A model generated the notes under the pieces. The model was not told the origin of the DNA, searched no databases, and worked only from the letters and a program-made list of their open reading frames with translations. Of a DNA stretch of 64,000 nucleotides, positions 8,960 to 19,015 are shown piece by piece. Source of the DNA: Oscillospiraceae bacterium (GTDB lineage: Bacteria; Bacillota; Clostridia; Oscillospirales; Oscillospiraceae); the NCBI GenBank assembly GCA_024691985.1, contig JAILNC010000129.1, positions 62,001 through 126,000 on the forward strand. The letters are read 5' to 3'. Position numbers and translations under genes: made by a program. Numbering within the stretch: position 1 is the first letter of the stretch; the number at the start of each line of letters is the position of its first letter.

Positions 8960-10200
8960 CGATGGAGCAGGCGCTTACCGTCACCGAGCTCAACAACGTC
9001 ATACGCGACCTGCTGGAGGGCGAACCGCTGCTTTCCCGGGTCTGTGTGCGGGGCGAGCTTTCCAACTACAAGATCTATCCCTCCGGACACCACTATTTCA
9101 CGCTGAAGGACAGCGAGAGCAGCCTGCGCTGCGTGATGTTCAAGAGCAGCGCCTCCAAGCTCCGCTTCCGTCCGGAAAGCGGAATGGGCGTCACAGCCTG
9201 GGGGCGCGTCGCCGTCTATCCGCGAGACGGGGCCTATCAGCTCTACTGCACCCAGCTCATGCCCGAGGGGACGGGCGATCTGCAGGTCGCCTTCGAGCAG
9301 CTCAAGGCGCGGCTTGAGGAAGAGGGACTGTTTGACGCTTCGCACAAAAAGCCTCTGCCCGTCATGCCGAAGCGCATCGCGATCATCACCTCCCCGGCGG
9401 GAGCCGCGGTGCACGATATGATCCGCATCCTCGGCAGACGCTGGCCCATGGCGAAGCTGCTCGTCATGCCCGTGCGCGTACAGGGGACGGAGGCGCCGCC
9501 GGAGATCGCGGGCGCGATCCGCTACGCCAACGAGTTCGACGTGGCGGACCTCATCATCACGGGGCGCGGCGGCGGCTCGATCGAGGACCTGTGGGCTTTC
9601 AACGACGAGCGCGTCGCACGGGCGATCTACGCCTCCCGCATCCCGGTGATCTCCGCCGTCGGGCATGAGCCGGACGTCACGATCGCCGACTATGTGGCGG
9701 ACAGACGGGCGTCCACCCCGTCCAACGCCGCCGAGATCGCCGTGCCCGACTGCCGCGAGATCTCGGATACGCTGAACGCCTACAGCATCCGCGCCTCGCA
9801 GGCGATGCGCAAAAAGCTCGCCACCCTGGGCGAAAGGCTGGAAAGCGTCAAAAACAAGCGCGTGCTCTCAACGCCGACCGCGCAGCTCGATCTGCGACGC
9901 ATGGAGCTGGATCATCTTCGCGCGCAGCTCTGTGCGGCGCAGGAGCGGCAGCTTGCCGCAAGCCGGGAGCGCTTTGTGCGCCTGACCGCCGCGCTGGACG
10001 CGATGAGCCCGCTGCACGTGCTGACGCGCGGCTATGCCATCGCAGCCGATGCAGACGGCCGCTGTATCCGCAGCGTCAGCGCCCTGAAGCCGGGCGATCC
10101 GCTCCGGCTGCGCTTTGCCGACGGCAGGGCTGACTGCCGGGTCGAAAACACACAAAGGAGCGTTGCCGATGGCCGCGAAGAAGAATACGCTGAGCTTTGA
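8956..10200 (+). CDS. xseA: Exodeoxyribonuclease VII large subunit
   Basis: OB-fold N-terminus, GRGGGSIEDLWAFNDE, VGHEPDVTIADYVADRRASTPSNAAE. Confidence 0.97.
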   Translation: MTMEQALTVTELNNVIRDLLEGEPLLSRVCVRGELSNYKIYPSGHHYFTLKDSESSLRCVMFKSSASKLRFRPESGMGVTAWGRVAVYPRDGAYQLYCTQLMPEGTGDLQVAFEQLKARLEEEGLFDASHKKPLPVMPKRIAIITSPAGAAVHDMIRILGRRWPMAKLLVMPVRVQGTEAPPEIAGAIRYANEFDVADLIITGRGGGSIEDLWAFNDERVARAIYASRIPVISAVGHEPDVTIADYVADRRASTPSNAAEIAVPDCREISDTLNAYSIRASQAMRKKLATLGERLESVKNKRVLSTPTAQLDLRRMELDHLRAQLCAAQERQLAASRERFVRLTAALDAMSPLHVLTRGYAIAADADGRCIRSVSALKPGDPLRLRFADGRADCRVENTQRSVADGREEEYAEL

Positions 10201-10408
10201 GGAGTCGCTTGCCAGACTGGATGAGATCGTCCGCCATCTGGAAAAAGGCGATCTGCCGCTGAGCGAGTCGCTTGCGATCTTTGAAGAGGGGACGGCGCTG
10301 ATCACCGCGTGCAGCAAGATGCTGGACGAGGCGGAGCAGAAGGTCGTCAAACTGAAAAAGGGAGCCGACAGGAGCCCTGTCGAGCTGGACTTTGAGGATG
10401 AAAACTGA
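10169..10408 (+). CDS. xseB: Exodeoxyribonuclease VII small subunit
   Basis: LSFEESLARLDEIVRHLEKGDLPLSESLAIFEEG. Confidence 0.96.
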   Translation: MAAKKNTLSFEESLARLDEIVRHLEKGDLPLSESLAIFEEGTALITACSKMLDEAEQKVVKLKKGADRSPVELDFEDEN

Positions 10409-11279
10409 TATGACGGCGGAGGAATACAGAAGCCTCGTTGAGGCGGAGCTCGAAAAACAGTTTTTGGGCTGCGTTTCTCTGCCGCAGGCGGGTCTGGCCG
10501 AGGCCATGCGCTACAGCCTGCTGGCGGGCGGCAAGCGCATCCGCCCCACGCTGCTGCTCGAATTCTGCCGCATCGCGGGCGGGAACGTGGAAGACGCCCT
10601 GCCCTGCGCATGCGCGATCGAGATGCTGCACACCTACAGCCTCATCCATGACGATCTGCCCTGCATGGACAATGACGAGCTGCGCCGCGGCAAGCCGACC
10701 AACCACGTCGTATACGGGGAGTGCACTGCCGTGCTGGCGGGCGACTGCCTGCAGGCCGAGGCCTTCGGGACCATCCTGCGCTCCTCGCTTCCCGCGGAGC
10801 GCCGCGCGGCCTGCGCGGAGATCCTGGCCGGCGCCGTCGGCCTCGACGGGATGTGCGGCGGGCAATTCCTGGACATGGCCTGGGAGGGGAGGACCCTCAC
10901 CGAGCAGGAGCTGACCGAGATTAACAGCCGCAAGACCGGCGCGCTGCTGACGGCCGCCTGCCAGATGGGCGTGGCCGCAGCGGGCGGCAGCGAGGCAATG
11001 CTCGAAAGCGCCGGCCGCTTCGGCGCGGCGCTCGGCATGGCCTTCCAGATCCGGGACGATGTGCTGGACGTCATCAGCACCGCCGAGACGCTGGGCAAGC
11101 CGATCGGCTCGGACGCGCAGGAGTGCAAGAACACTTATATGGCGCTGTTGGGACTCGAAGGCTGCGAAAAAACCGTTGCGCGTCTGACGCAGTACGCCAA
11201 GGACGCGCTGGCCGGGACCTTTGAGGATACCGCTTTCCTGTCTGCAATGGCTGACGCTCTCTCCACCAGAGATAAATAA
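10398..11279 (+). CDS. ispA: Polyprenyl synthetase (farnesyl diphosphate synthase)
   Basis: LAGGKRIRP, HDDLPCMDNDELRRG, QIRDDVLD. Confidence 0.95.
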   Translation: MKTDMTAEEYRSLVEAELEKQFLGCVSLPQAGLAEAMRYSLLAGGKRIRPTLLLEFCRIAGGNVEDALPCACAIEMLHTYSLIHDDLPCMDNDELRRGKPTNHVVYGECTAVLAGDCLQAEAFGTILRSSLPAERRAACAEILAGAVGLDGMCGGQFLDMAWEGRTLTEQELTEINSRKTGALLTAACQMGVAAAGGSEAMLESAGRFGAALGMAFQIRDDVLDVISTAETLGKPIGSDAQECKNTYMALLGLEGCEKTVARLTQYAKDALAGTFEDTAFLSAMADALSTRDK

Positions 11280-11284
11280 AAACC

Positions 11285-13171
11285 GTGCCTTTGCCACGGG
11301 GTGAACAGAGGAACATCTTGAGTATACTTGAAAGTATCCGCTCATCTGCCGATATCAAAAAACTGGACAAAGCACAGCTGAAAACGCTGTGCGGTGAGCT
11401 GCGCGCCTATGAGATCGAATGCATCTCGAGGACGGGCGGCCATTTGGCGTCCAATCTCGGCACGGTCGAGCTCACGCTCGCCATCCACCGTGTCTACGAC
11501 AGCTCGAAAGATCGGATCATCTTTGACGTCGGACACCAGTGCTATACGCACAAGATCGTCACAGGCCGCTTTGAGGCCTTTCCCACGCTGCGCCAGTACG
11601 GCGGTATCTCCGGCTTCCCCAAGCCCAACGAGTGCGGGGACGACGCCTTTATTGCCGGCCACGCCTCCAACTCCGTTTCCGTCGCGCTGGGCATGGCCCG
11701 GGCGCGCACCCTGCTCGGGGAGGATTACGACGTGCTCGCCCTGCTCGGCGACGGCGCGCTGACAGGCGGTCTGGCCTACGAGGGCCTTGCCAACGCCGCC
11801 GCGAGCAAAGAGCCGATGGTCATCATCCTCAACGACAACAACATGTCCATCAGCGAAAACGTCGGCGGGATGGCGCGGCTTCTGCAGACGCTGCGCATCA
11901 AGCCCGGCTATATCAATTTCAAGAAATGGTTTCGCAGTGTGTCCCGGCACACCCGCTGGGTATACGATTTCGTCCACCGCAGCAAAGAGTGGCTGAAGGC
12001 CAGGATCCTGCCGACCAATGTCTTCGACGAGATGGGCCTGCACTATCTCGGCCCGGTGGACGGGCACGATCTCGAGCAGCTGGAGAACGCGATCCGGCTG
12101 GCGAAGGACATGGAGAAGCCGGTACTGCTGCATGTTCTCACGAAAAAGGGCAAGGGCTGCGCCTATGCCGAGGCGCACCCGGACAAGTATCACGGCGTGG
12201 GCTGCTACGACCCGGAGAGCGGCGAACTTGCGCCGGTGGGCGTCTCTTTCTCCGACAAGGTCGGCGAATATCTATGCCGCTTTGCGCAGAACGATGCGCG
12301 CATCGCCGTCATCACCGCGGCCATGGCGGGGGGGACGGGGACGGAGTGCTTTGCCGCACAGTACCCGAACCGCTTTTTTGACACCGGGATCGCCGAGGGC
12401 AACGCCGTCGCCATGGCAGCCGGGATGGCCAAGCAGGGACTTGTTCCGGTTTTCGCTGTATATTCCAGTTTTTTGCAGAGAAGCTATGATATGCTGATCC
12501 ACGACGTCTCCCTGCTGGGGCTGCATGTGATCCTGTGCGTGGACCGCGCGGGGCTCGTCGGCAGCGACGGAGAGACGCACCATGGCGTATTCGATATCAG
12601 TTACCTCGGCTCGGTGCCCGGGATGACGGTATTCTGCCCGGCGAGCTTTCAGGAGCTGCACGACATGCTCGACTTTGCCCTGCACAGCGTCGCCGGTCCC
12701 GTCGCCGTCCGCTATCCGAGAGGGGGAGAGGGGCGCTATACAGATTCCTCCCTGAGCGCGGAGACCGTGCTGCGCAGCGGAGACGATGTGACGATCGTCT
12801 GCTACGGCACCATGGTCAACGAGGCGTTGGACGCCGCGGATCGGCTCGAACAGGCGGGCGTCTCCGCCGAGGTCGTCAAGATCGCTGTCGCCTTCCCCAA
12901 TTCATTTGATACCGTTCTTGCCTCTGCCCGCCGCACCGGCAGACTGATCGTGGCGGAGGAGGTCTGCCGGGCCGGCTGCGTCGGCTCCGCGATCCTGATC
13001 CGCGCCGCCGAAAAGGGCTGCGCGCTGTCTCAGGTCAGACTGCTGAATCTCGGCGGCGGCATCGTGCCGCACGGAACGGTGGCGCAGCTTCGGCGGGACT
13101 GCGGGATCGACGCCGCTTCCATCGCGCATACCGCGGAGGAGCTCTGCGGCAGGGAAACGGTGAAGGAATGA
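11285..13171 (+). CDS. dxs: 1-deoxy-D-xylulose-5-phosphate synthase
   Basis: DVGHQCYTHKI, GDGALTGG, DRAGLVGSDGETHHG, synteny with ispA. Confidence 0.97.
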   Translation: MPLPRGEQRNILSILESIRSSADIKKLDKAQLKTLCGELRAYEIECISRTGGHLASNLGTVELTLAIHRVYDSSKDRIIFDVGHQCYTHKIVTGRFEAFPTLRQYGGISGFPKPNECGDDAFIAGHASNSVSVALGMARARTLLGEDYDVLALLGDGALTGGLAYEGLANAAASKEPMVIILNDNNMSISENVGGMARLLQTLRIKPGYINFKKWFRSVSRHTRWVYDFVHRSKEWLKARILPTNVFDEMGLHYLGPVDGHDLEQLENAIRLAKDMEKPVLLHVLTKKGKGCAYAEAHPDKYHGVGCYDPESGELAPVGVSFSDKVGEYLCRFAQNDARIAVITAAMAGGTGTECFAAQYPNRFFDTGIAEGNAVAMAAGMAKQGLVPVFAVYSSFLQRSYDMLIHDVSLLGLHVILCVDRAGLVGSDGETHHGVFDISYLGSVPGMTVFCPASFQELHDMLDFALHSVAGPVAVRYPRGGEGRYTDSSLSAETVLRSGDDVTIVCYGTMVNEALDAADRLEQAGVSAEVVKIAVAFPNSFDTVLASARRTGRLIVAEEVCRAGCVGSAILIRAAEKGCALSQVRLLNLGGGIVPHGTVAQLRRDCGIDAASIAHTAEELCGRETVKE

Positions 13172-13968
13172 AAAAGCAGCGTCTGGATTCGCTGGTCTAT
13201 GAGCGCGGCTTTACCGAGAGCCGCGAGCGCGCCCGGACCACCGTCATGAGCGGACTTGTGTTCGTCAACGGTCAGCGCGTGGACAAGCCGGGGACAGCCG
13301 TCTCTCCCGACGCGCAGATCGAGGTCCGGGGCGAGGCGCTGCCCTTCGTCAGCCGCGGCGGCTTCAAGCTGGACAAGGCGCTGAAGGTCTTCCCGGTCGA
13401 TCCGGCCGGAAAGATCTGCCTGGACTGCGGGGCCTCCACCGGCGGCTTTACGGAAGTGCTGCTGCAGCACGGCGCCGCGAAGGTCTACGCGGTGGACGTC
13501 GGCTACGGGCAGCTCGCGTGGAAGCTGCGAACCGATGCGCGCGTCGTGAATCTGGAGCGGACGAACCTCCGCTATATCACGGCCGAGCAGATCCCCGAGG
13601 CCATTGAACTCGCGGTGATGGACGTCTCGTTCATCTCCGTCCGTCTTGTCATCCCAGCGGTCAGGCGGCTTTTAAAGCCGGACGCCGATCTCATCTGCCT
13701 CATCAAGCCCCAATTCGAGGCGGGCAGGGAAGAGGTCGGCAAAAAGGGCGTCGTGCGCGACAGCGAGGTCCACGTCCGTGTTGTTGAGGGGATCCTCGAC
13801 TTTGCCCGTACAGAGGGTCTTTCGGTACAGGGGTTCGATTATTCGCCCATCCGGGGGCCCGAGGGGAACATCGAATATATCTGCCATTTGAAAAACAACA
13901 CGGAGCCCGGCTGTACGCCCGATGTGCGCGCGGTCGTATCCGCATCACACAGGGATCTGGATTCCTAA
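13168..13968 (+). CDS. tlyA: TlyA family rRNA (cytidine-2'-O)-methyltransferase
   Basis: S4 domain N-terminus, FVSRGGFKLDKAL, DCGASTGGFTEVLL. Confidence 0.95.
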   Translation: MKKQRLDSLVYERGFTESRERARTTVMSGLVFVNGQRVDKPGTAVSPDAQIEVRGEALPFVSRGGFKLDKALKVFPVDPAGKICLDCGASTGGFTEVLLQHGAAKVYAVDVGYGQLAWKLRTDARVVNLERTNLRYITAEQIPEAIELAVMDVSFISVRLVIPAVRRLLKPDADLICLIKPQFEAGREEVGKKGVVRDSEVHVRVVEGILDFARTEGLSVQGFDYSPIRGPEGNIEYICHLKNNTEPGCTPDVRAVVSASHRDLDS

Positions 13969-13990
13969 CGGCATAAGACAGGAGGCCGCC

Positions 13991-14836
13991 ATGATCGCGA
14001 TTTGTCCGAATCCATACCGTGATTCCGGCTGTGAGCTCAGCCTGAAAATCGAAGCCCTGCTGCAGAGCGAGGGCTATGAGACCTGCCTGTGCCCGATCTT
14101 TGCCGAGGAAGGGAACGAGATCCTGCCCGAACAGCAAAGCTATCGGAAGCTCGAGGAGGTCGCGGCCGATTGTTCCCTCATCGTGGTCGTGGGCGGCGAC
14201 GGGACGATCCTCAGCGCGGCCCGCCAGATCCACGAGTACGCGGTTCCGCTGCTCGGCATCAACCTCGGCAGCAAGGGCTTTATGGCCATTCTGGAGCCCG
14301 AGGACTACGCCTGTGTTCTGCAGGCGGCGAGAGGAGAGTATACGCTCTCCAGGCGCATGAAGCTCGACGTGACGCTTCTGCGCGGGGGCGTGCCGATCCT
14401 GCAGGACTCGGCGCTCAACGATGTGGTCCTGCACGGTTACGGCGACTGCATCAAAATCACCGCACGCTGCAACGGCAAGCGCATCACCGGCTTTTCCGGC
14501 GACGGCATCATCCTCTCCACGCCGACCGGTTCAACGGGCTACTCCATGTCGGCCGGCGGCCCGATCGTCGAGCCGAACGCGGAGAACATCATCCTCAGCC
14601 CCATCTGCGCCCATATGATCGGCTCGCGCAGCTTTGTCCTGGGGCCTGACAGCGTTATCACCATCGAAATGGAAAAGCTCCACACCCGGCGCGCCTATCT
14701 CGCGGTGGACGGCAACAATCTCCTCGACCTCGCCAACGGCGACACCGTCGTCGTGCGGCGCAGCGAGAGCTGCACCTGTATGGCGGATCTCGGCCTGCGC
14801 AATTTCTACGAACTCGCGTTTGAAAAATTACGTTAA
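13991..14836 (+). CDS. nadK: NAD kinase
   Basis: VVGGDGTILSAAR, LGINLGSKGFMA, STPTGSTGYSMSAGGPIV. Confidence 0.96.
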   Translation: MIAICPNPYRDSGCELSLKIEALLQSEGYETCLCPIFAEEGNEILPEQQSYRKLEEVAADCSLIVVVGGDGTILSAARQIHEYAVPLLGINLGSKGFMAILEPEDYACVLQAARGEYTLSRRMKLDVTLLRGGVPILQDSALNDVVLHGYGDCIKITARCNGKRITGFSGDGIILSTPTGSTGYSMSAGGPIVEPNAENIILSPICAHMIGSRSFVLGPDSVITIEMEKLHTRRAYLAVDGNNLLDLANGDTVVVRRSESCTCMADLGLRNFYELAFEKLR

Positions 14837-14851
14837 TATACAGGAGGACGC

Positions 14852-15304
14852 ATGATGAAACTCGGCAGACAGAGCGTTATCATGGAAATCATCAACGAGA
14901 GAGACATCGAGACCCAGAACCAGCTGATGGAGGCCCTCGCGGAGCGCGGCGTGAAGAGCACGCAGGCGACGCTGTCCCGCGACATCCGCGACATGCGGCT
15001 CGTCAAGGAGCTCGGCCCGAAGGGCAATTACCGCTACGTCGCGGCCACCAAGCAGGAGACCCCCGATCTGGACGCCAGACTGAAGAAGATTTTCAAGGAG
15101 AGCCTTGTTTCCTACGATGTGGCGCAGAACTTCGTCGTGCTCAAGACCCTGCCGGGCCTTGCCAACGGCGCCTGCTCCGCGCTGGACGGCATGGAGATCG
15201 AGGGCCTTGTCGGCACGCTCGCGGGCGACGATACGGCTTTCCTCGCCATGAAGGACAACGCCAGCGCCATGGGCCTGTATAAAGAGATCGAAAGCCTGTT
15301 TTGA
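14852..15304 (+). CDS. argR: Arginine repressor ArgR
   Basis: QATLSRDIRDMRLVKE winged-helix motif, GTLAGDDTAFL. Confidence 0.95.
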   Translation: MMKLGRQSVIMEIINERDIETQNQLMEALAERGVKSTQATLSRDIRDMRLVKELGPKGNYRYVAATKQETPDLDARLKKIFKESLVSYDVAQNFVVLKTLPGLANGACSALDGMEIEGLVGTLAGDDTAFLAMKDNASAMGLYKEIESLF

Positions 15305-15332
15305 TTTGACTGCTATTTGCTGAGGGTTTTGT

Positions 15333-17021
15333 ATGCTGAGCGAGCTGCACATTGAGAATATCGCGGTCATCGAACGCGCCGACATAAGCTTCGGCGCGGG
15401 CCTGAACGTGCTCACGGGCGAGACCGGCGCCGGCAAGTCGATCGTGATCGACGCCATCGGCGCGGTGCTCGGGGAGCGCGTCAGCCGCGAGCTGGTACGC
15501 CGCGGGGCGGAAAAGGGCCTCGTGACGGCGTGCTTCGATGTGGACGGCTGTGAGGCCTGGCTTGCGGAAAACGAGATCGAGGCCGAGGACGCGCTGATCA
15601 TCCAGCGCCGCATTGCGGCGGACGGCAAGAGTACTTGCCGCGTCTGCGGCGTGCCGGTGACGGCGGCGCAGCTGCGGGATCTGGCCGGGCTGCTGGTGGA
15701 TATCCACGGGCAGAACGACGGGCGGCAGATTATGGACGAACGCAGACACCGGGACTATCTCGACCGCTTCAGCGTCGCACCGGAGATTCTGGAGAATTAC
15801 CGGAAAGCCTACGGGGAGTATACGGCGCTCAAGAAGGAGCTGGCCTCCCTGCAGATGGACGAGATCGAGAAGGCGCGCCTCAGCGACAGTCTGAGCTATC
15901 AGATCGCCGAGCTCGAGCGCGCGCAGCTCAGGGCGGGGGAGTATGACGGTCTCTGTGCCCGCCGCGACCTCCTGCGCAACGCCGAAAAGCTCACGGAGGC
16001 GCTGGACGCGGCGAGCCAGCTGCTCACTGGGGACGAGGACAACGCCCTGTCCATGACGCAGAACGCGGCGTATTACCTCGGCCGCGCGGCCGCCTACGCC
16101 CCGGAGCTCGAGAAAAGTGCGGACGCGCTCAACGGCGCGGCCTTCACCCTCTCCGACGTGGCCGAGACCCTGCGCGACTTCCGCGACAGTCTCGACTTTT
16201 CGCCCGAGGAATACGACAGCCTCGAGACGCGCATCTCCCTGTTGAGTAAGCTGCAGCGCAAGTACGCCCGCGACGAGGACGGGCTGATCGAATACCTCGG
16301 TGAATGCCGGGAGAAGCTCGACAGCATCCAGTACGCCGACGAGCGCAGCGCGAAGCTCGAACGTCTGCTCGCCGAAGCTGCCAAACGCTGCCGCAGCGAG
16401 GCGGCAAAGCTTCGCGCGGCCAGACAGGAGGCGGCGGCCTCACTGCAGACGCGCATCAGCAACGAGCTGCGCGAGCTCAACATGCCCTCGGTGCGCTTCG
16501 CGGTGGAGTTCAGCCCCCTCGAGGGCGAGCCGGGCTTCGACGCCAACGGCTGCGACCGCATCCGCTTTCTCATGTCAGCCAACGCGGGCGAGGAGCTCGG
16601 GCGCATCAGCCACATCGCCTCCGGCGGCGAGCTCAGCCGCATCATGCTCGCCATGAAAAACGTCTTCGCGGAGAAGGATCCCGTGCCGACCATGGTCTTC
16701 GACGAGATCGACACCGGCGTCTCCGGCATCGCCGCCCAGCGCGTCGGGGAGAAGCTCTGGCACGTCTCGCTCGGCAAGCAGGTCATGTGCGTGACCCATC
16801 TGCCGCAGATCGCCGCGATGGCCGACAGCCATTACCTGATCCGCAAGGAGGAGCGCGGCGAGAGGACCTATACCGACGTGCTGCCGCTCGACCGCGAGGG
16901 GCGCAGACAGGAGCTCGCGCGTCTGCATGGCGGCGACAATATCACGCTGCTCACGCTCGCAAGCGCCGAGGAACAGCTCGCCGCCTGTGAGGGGTTCAAA
17001 ACGCAGCACGTGCACACTTGA
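15333..17021 (+). CDS. recN: DNA repair protein RecN
   Basis: GETGAGKSIVIDAIGAVLG, HGQNDGRQI, SGGELSRIMLAMKNVF, DEIDTGVSGIAAQ. Confidence 0.97.
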   Translation: MLSELHIENIAVIERADISFGAGLNVLTGETGAGKSIVIDAIGAVLGERVSRELVRRGAEKGLVTACFDVDGCEAWLAENEIEAEDALIIQRRIAADGKSTCRVCGVPVTAAQLRDLAGLLVDIHGQNDGRQIMDERRHRDYLDRFSVAPEILENYRKAYGEYTALKKELASLQMDEIEKARLSDSLSYQIAELERAQLRAGEYDGLCARRDLLRNAEKLTEALDAASQLLTGDEDNALSMTQNAAYYLGRAAAYAPELEKSADALNGAAFTLSDVAETLRDFRDSLDFSPEEYDSLETRISLLSKLQRKYARDEDGLIEYLGECREKLDSIQYADERSAKLERLLAEAAKRCRSEAAKLRAARQEAAASLQTRISNELRELNMPSVRFAVEFSPLEGEPGFDANGCDRIRFLMSANAGEELGRISHIASGGELSRIMLAMKNVFAEKDPVPTMVFDEIDTGVSGIAAQRVGEKLWHVSLGKQVMCVTHLPQIAAMADSHYLIRKEERGERTYTDVLPLDREGRRQELARLHGGDNITLLTLASAEEQLAACEGFKTQHVHT

Positions 17022-17057
17022 CACGCACGGGGGAATCGTGTATAATGCCCCACGTTA

Positions 17058-17307
17058 ACGCGATGACGGACAGGAGTAGACCGCCCACGGCCCGCACAGA
17101 GAGCCCCTCGCTCGGTGGAAGAGGGGAGAGGCAGACGGTCGAATACGGTCCCGAGCGGCACACCGAACGCATTGGTCAGTAGGCTGTGACGGGTGCGCCC
17201 GATAAAGCGCGGGAGTGCTTCGGCACTCGGTGAGGTTTCGCCCGCGAGGGTGAAACGACCAGAGGTGGTACCGCATACAAATGCCCTCTGTCCGAAAGGA
17301 CAGAGGG
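17058..17307 (+). ncRNA. T-box leader, probable tyrosine specifier
   Basis: AGAGGTGGTACCGC T-box motif (~17261-17274), AGGAGTAGA Stem I motif near the 5' end, GAATACGG (UAC) in the probable specifier loop; upstream of tyrS. Confidence 0.9.
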
Positions 17308-17315
17308 TTTTCTTT
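17284..17315 (+). terminator. T-box terminator hairpin
   Basis: CCCTCTGTCC-GAAA-GGACAGAGGG-TTTTCTTT. Confidence 0.92.
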
Positions 17316-17331
17316 CGAGAGGGGGAGAGAT

Positions 17332-17727
17332 ATGACCGTAAGAGAGACAGCGCTCGATTTCCACGCGCGGGGCTTCAACTGCGCCCAGAGCGTGCTTTGC
17401 TCCTGCGGGGCGTATACCGGGCTCGACGAGGAGACGGCGCTCGCCGTTTCCGGCGGCTTCGGCGGCGGCTGCCGCTGCGGGGAGATCTGCGGCGCGGTCA
17501 CGGGCGCCGTCATGGCGGCTGGGCTCTGCTGCCGCTACTCCACCGAGGGCGACAAGAAGACGAAGGAAGAGATCGCCGCGCTCAGCAGGGCGATCACCGC
17601 AGCCTTCCGCGAGAAGTTCGGCGCCCTCCGGTGCGAGGAGATCAAGCTCGATACAGCTCACTGCAACGCCTATATCGCGTATATGGCGGAGCTTGCGGAG
17701 CAGACGATACAGGAATATCAAAAATAA
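17332..17727 (+). CDS. C_GCAxxG_C_C family protein
   Basis: GFNCAQSVLCSCG...SGGFGGGCRCGEICGAVTGAVMAAG. Confidence 0.9.
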   Translation: MTVRETALDFHARGFNCAQSVLCSCGAYTGLDEETALAVSGGFGGGCRCGEICGAVTGAVMAAGLCCRYSTEGDKKTKEEIAALSRAITAAFREKFGALRCEEIKLDTAHCNAYIAYMAELAEQTIQEYQK

Positions 17728-17745
17728 TCATACAGGAGAGACAAA

Positions 17746-18966
17746 ATGGGAATCTATGAAGAACTCAAAGCCAGAGGGCTGATCGCCCAGGTCACGGACG
17801 AAGAACAGGTCCGGGAGTGGGTCAACAACGGCAAGGCGGTCTTCTACATCGGCTATGACTGCACCGCCGACTCGCTGCACGTCGGCCACTTCATGGCGCT
17901 GAGCCTGATGCGGCGTCTGCAGTTGGCGGGCAACCTCCCCATCGCCCTCATCGGCGACGGCACCACGCTGATCGGCGACCCCTCGGGCCGTACCGACATG
18001 CGCAAGATGCTTTCGCGCGAGGATATCAAGTACAACGCCGAGTGCTTCAAGCGTCAGATGGAGAAGTTCATCGACTTCTCCGACGGCAAAGCCCTGATGC
18101 TGTACAACTCGACATGGCTCGAGCCGCTCAACTACATTGAGATGCTGCGCGAGGTCGGCGCCTGCTTCTCCGTCAACAACATGCTGCGGGCCGACTGCTA
18201 CAAGCAGCGCATGGAGCGCGGTCTGAGCTTCCTGGAGTTCAACTACATGATCATGCAGTCCTACGACTGGTACTACATGTTCCAGCACTACGGCTGCAAC
18301 ATGCAGTGCGGCGGCAACGACCAGTGGAGCAACATGCTCGGCGGCACGGAGCTGATCCGCAAGAAGCTCGGCCAGGACGCCCATGCCATGACCATCACGC
18401 TGCTGCTCACCTCCGAGGGCAAGAAGATGGGCAAGACCGCCGCCGGCGCGGTCTGGCTCGACCCCAACAAGACCAGCCCCTTCGACTTCTATCAGTACTG
18501 GCGCAACGTGGCCGACGCCGACGTGCTCAAGTGCATCCGCATGCTGACCTTCCTCCCGCTCGAGCAGATCGACGAGATGGACAAGTGGGAGGGCAGCCAG
18601 CTCAACAAGGCCAAGGAGATCCTGGCCTACGAGCTGACGAAGATGGTCCACGGCGAGGAGGAGGCCGAGAAGGCGCAGGCCTCCGCAAAGGCGCTCTTCG
18701 GCGGCACGGACGGCGGCGAGATCCCGACCACGGAGCTGAGCGAGGCCGACCTCGTCGACGGGAAGCTCGACATCCTGAGCATCCTGGTCAAGAGCGGTCT
18801 GTGCGCCTCCAAATCCGACGCGCGGCGCAACGTCCAGCAGGGCGGCGTCAGCGTCGACGAGGCGAAGGTCGCCGACATCGCCGCAAGCTACGATGCGGAC
18901 GCCCTGCGCACGGGCATCATGGTCCGCCGCGGCAAGAAGAACTACAACAGACTCGTTTTGAAGTAA
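17746..18966 (+). CDS. tyrS: Tyrosyl-tRNA synthetase
   Basis: DCTADSLHVGHF, GDGTTLIGDPSGRT, CGGNDQWSN, GKKMGKT (KMSKS-like), S4 C-terminus. Confidence 0.97.
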   Translation: MGIYEELKARGLIAQVTDEEQVREWVNNGKAVFYIGYDCTADSLHVGHFMALSLMRRLQLAGNLPIALIGDGTTLIGDPSGRTDMRKMLSREDIKYNAECFKRQMEKFIDFSDGKALMLYNSTWLEPLNYIEMLREVGACFSVNNMLRADCYKQRMERGLSFLEFNYMIMQSYDWYYMFQHYGCNMQCGGNDQWSNMLGGTELIRKKLGQDAHAMTITLLLTSEGKKMGKTAAGAVWLDPNKTSPFDFYQYWRNVADADVLKCIRMLTFLPLEQIDEMDKWEGSQLNKAKEILAYELTKMVHGEEEAEKAQASAKALFGGTDGGEIPTTELSEADLVDGKLDILSILVKSGLCASKSDARRNVQQGGVSVDEAKVADIAASYDADALRTGIMVRRGKKNYNRLVLK

Positions 18967-18989
18967 GCGGCAAAATACGCACAATGCAG

Positions 18990-19015
18990 AACGTGAGGCT
19001 TTTTCGCCTCACGTT
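18990..19015. terminator. Bidirectional terminator between tyrS and the convergent C39-like gene
   Basis: AACGTGAGGC-ttttt(c)-GCCTCACGTTTT. Confidence 0.85.
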
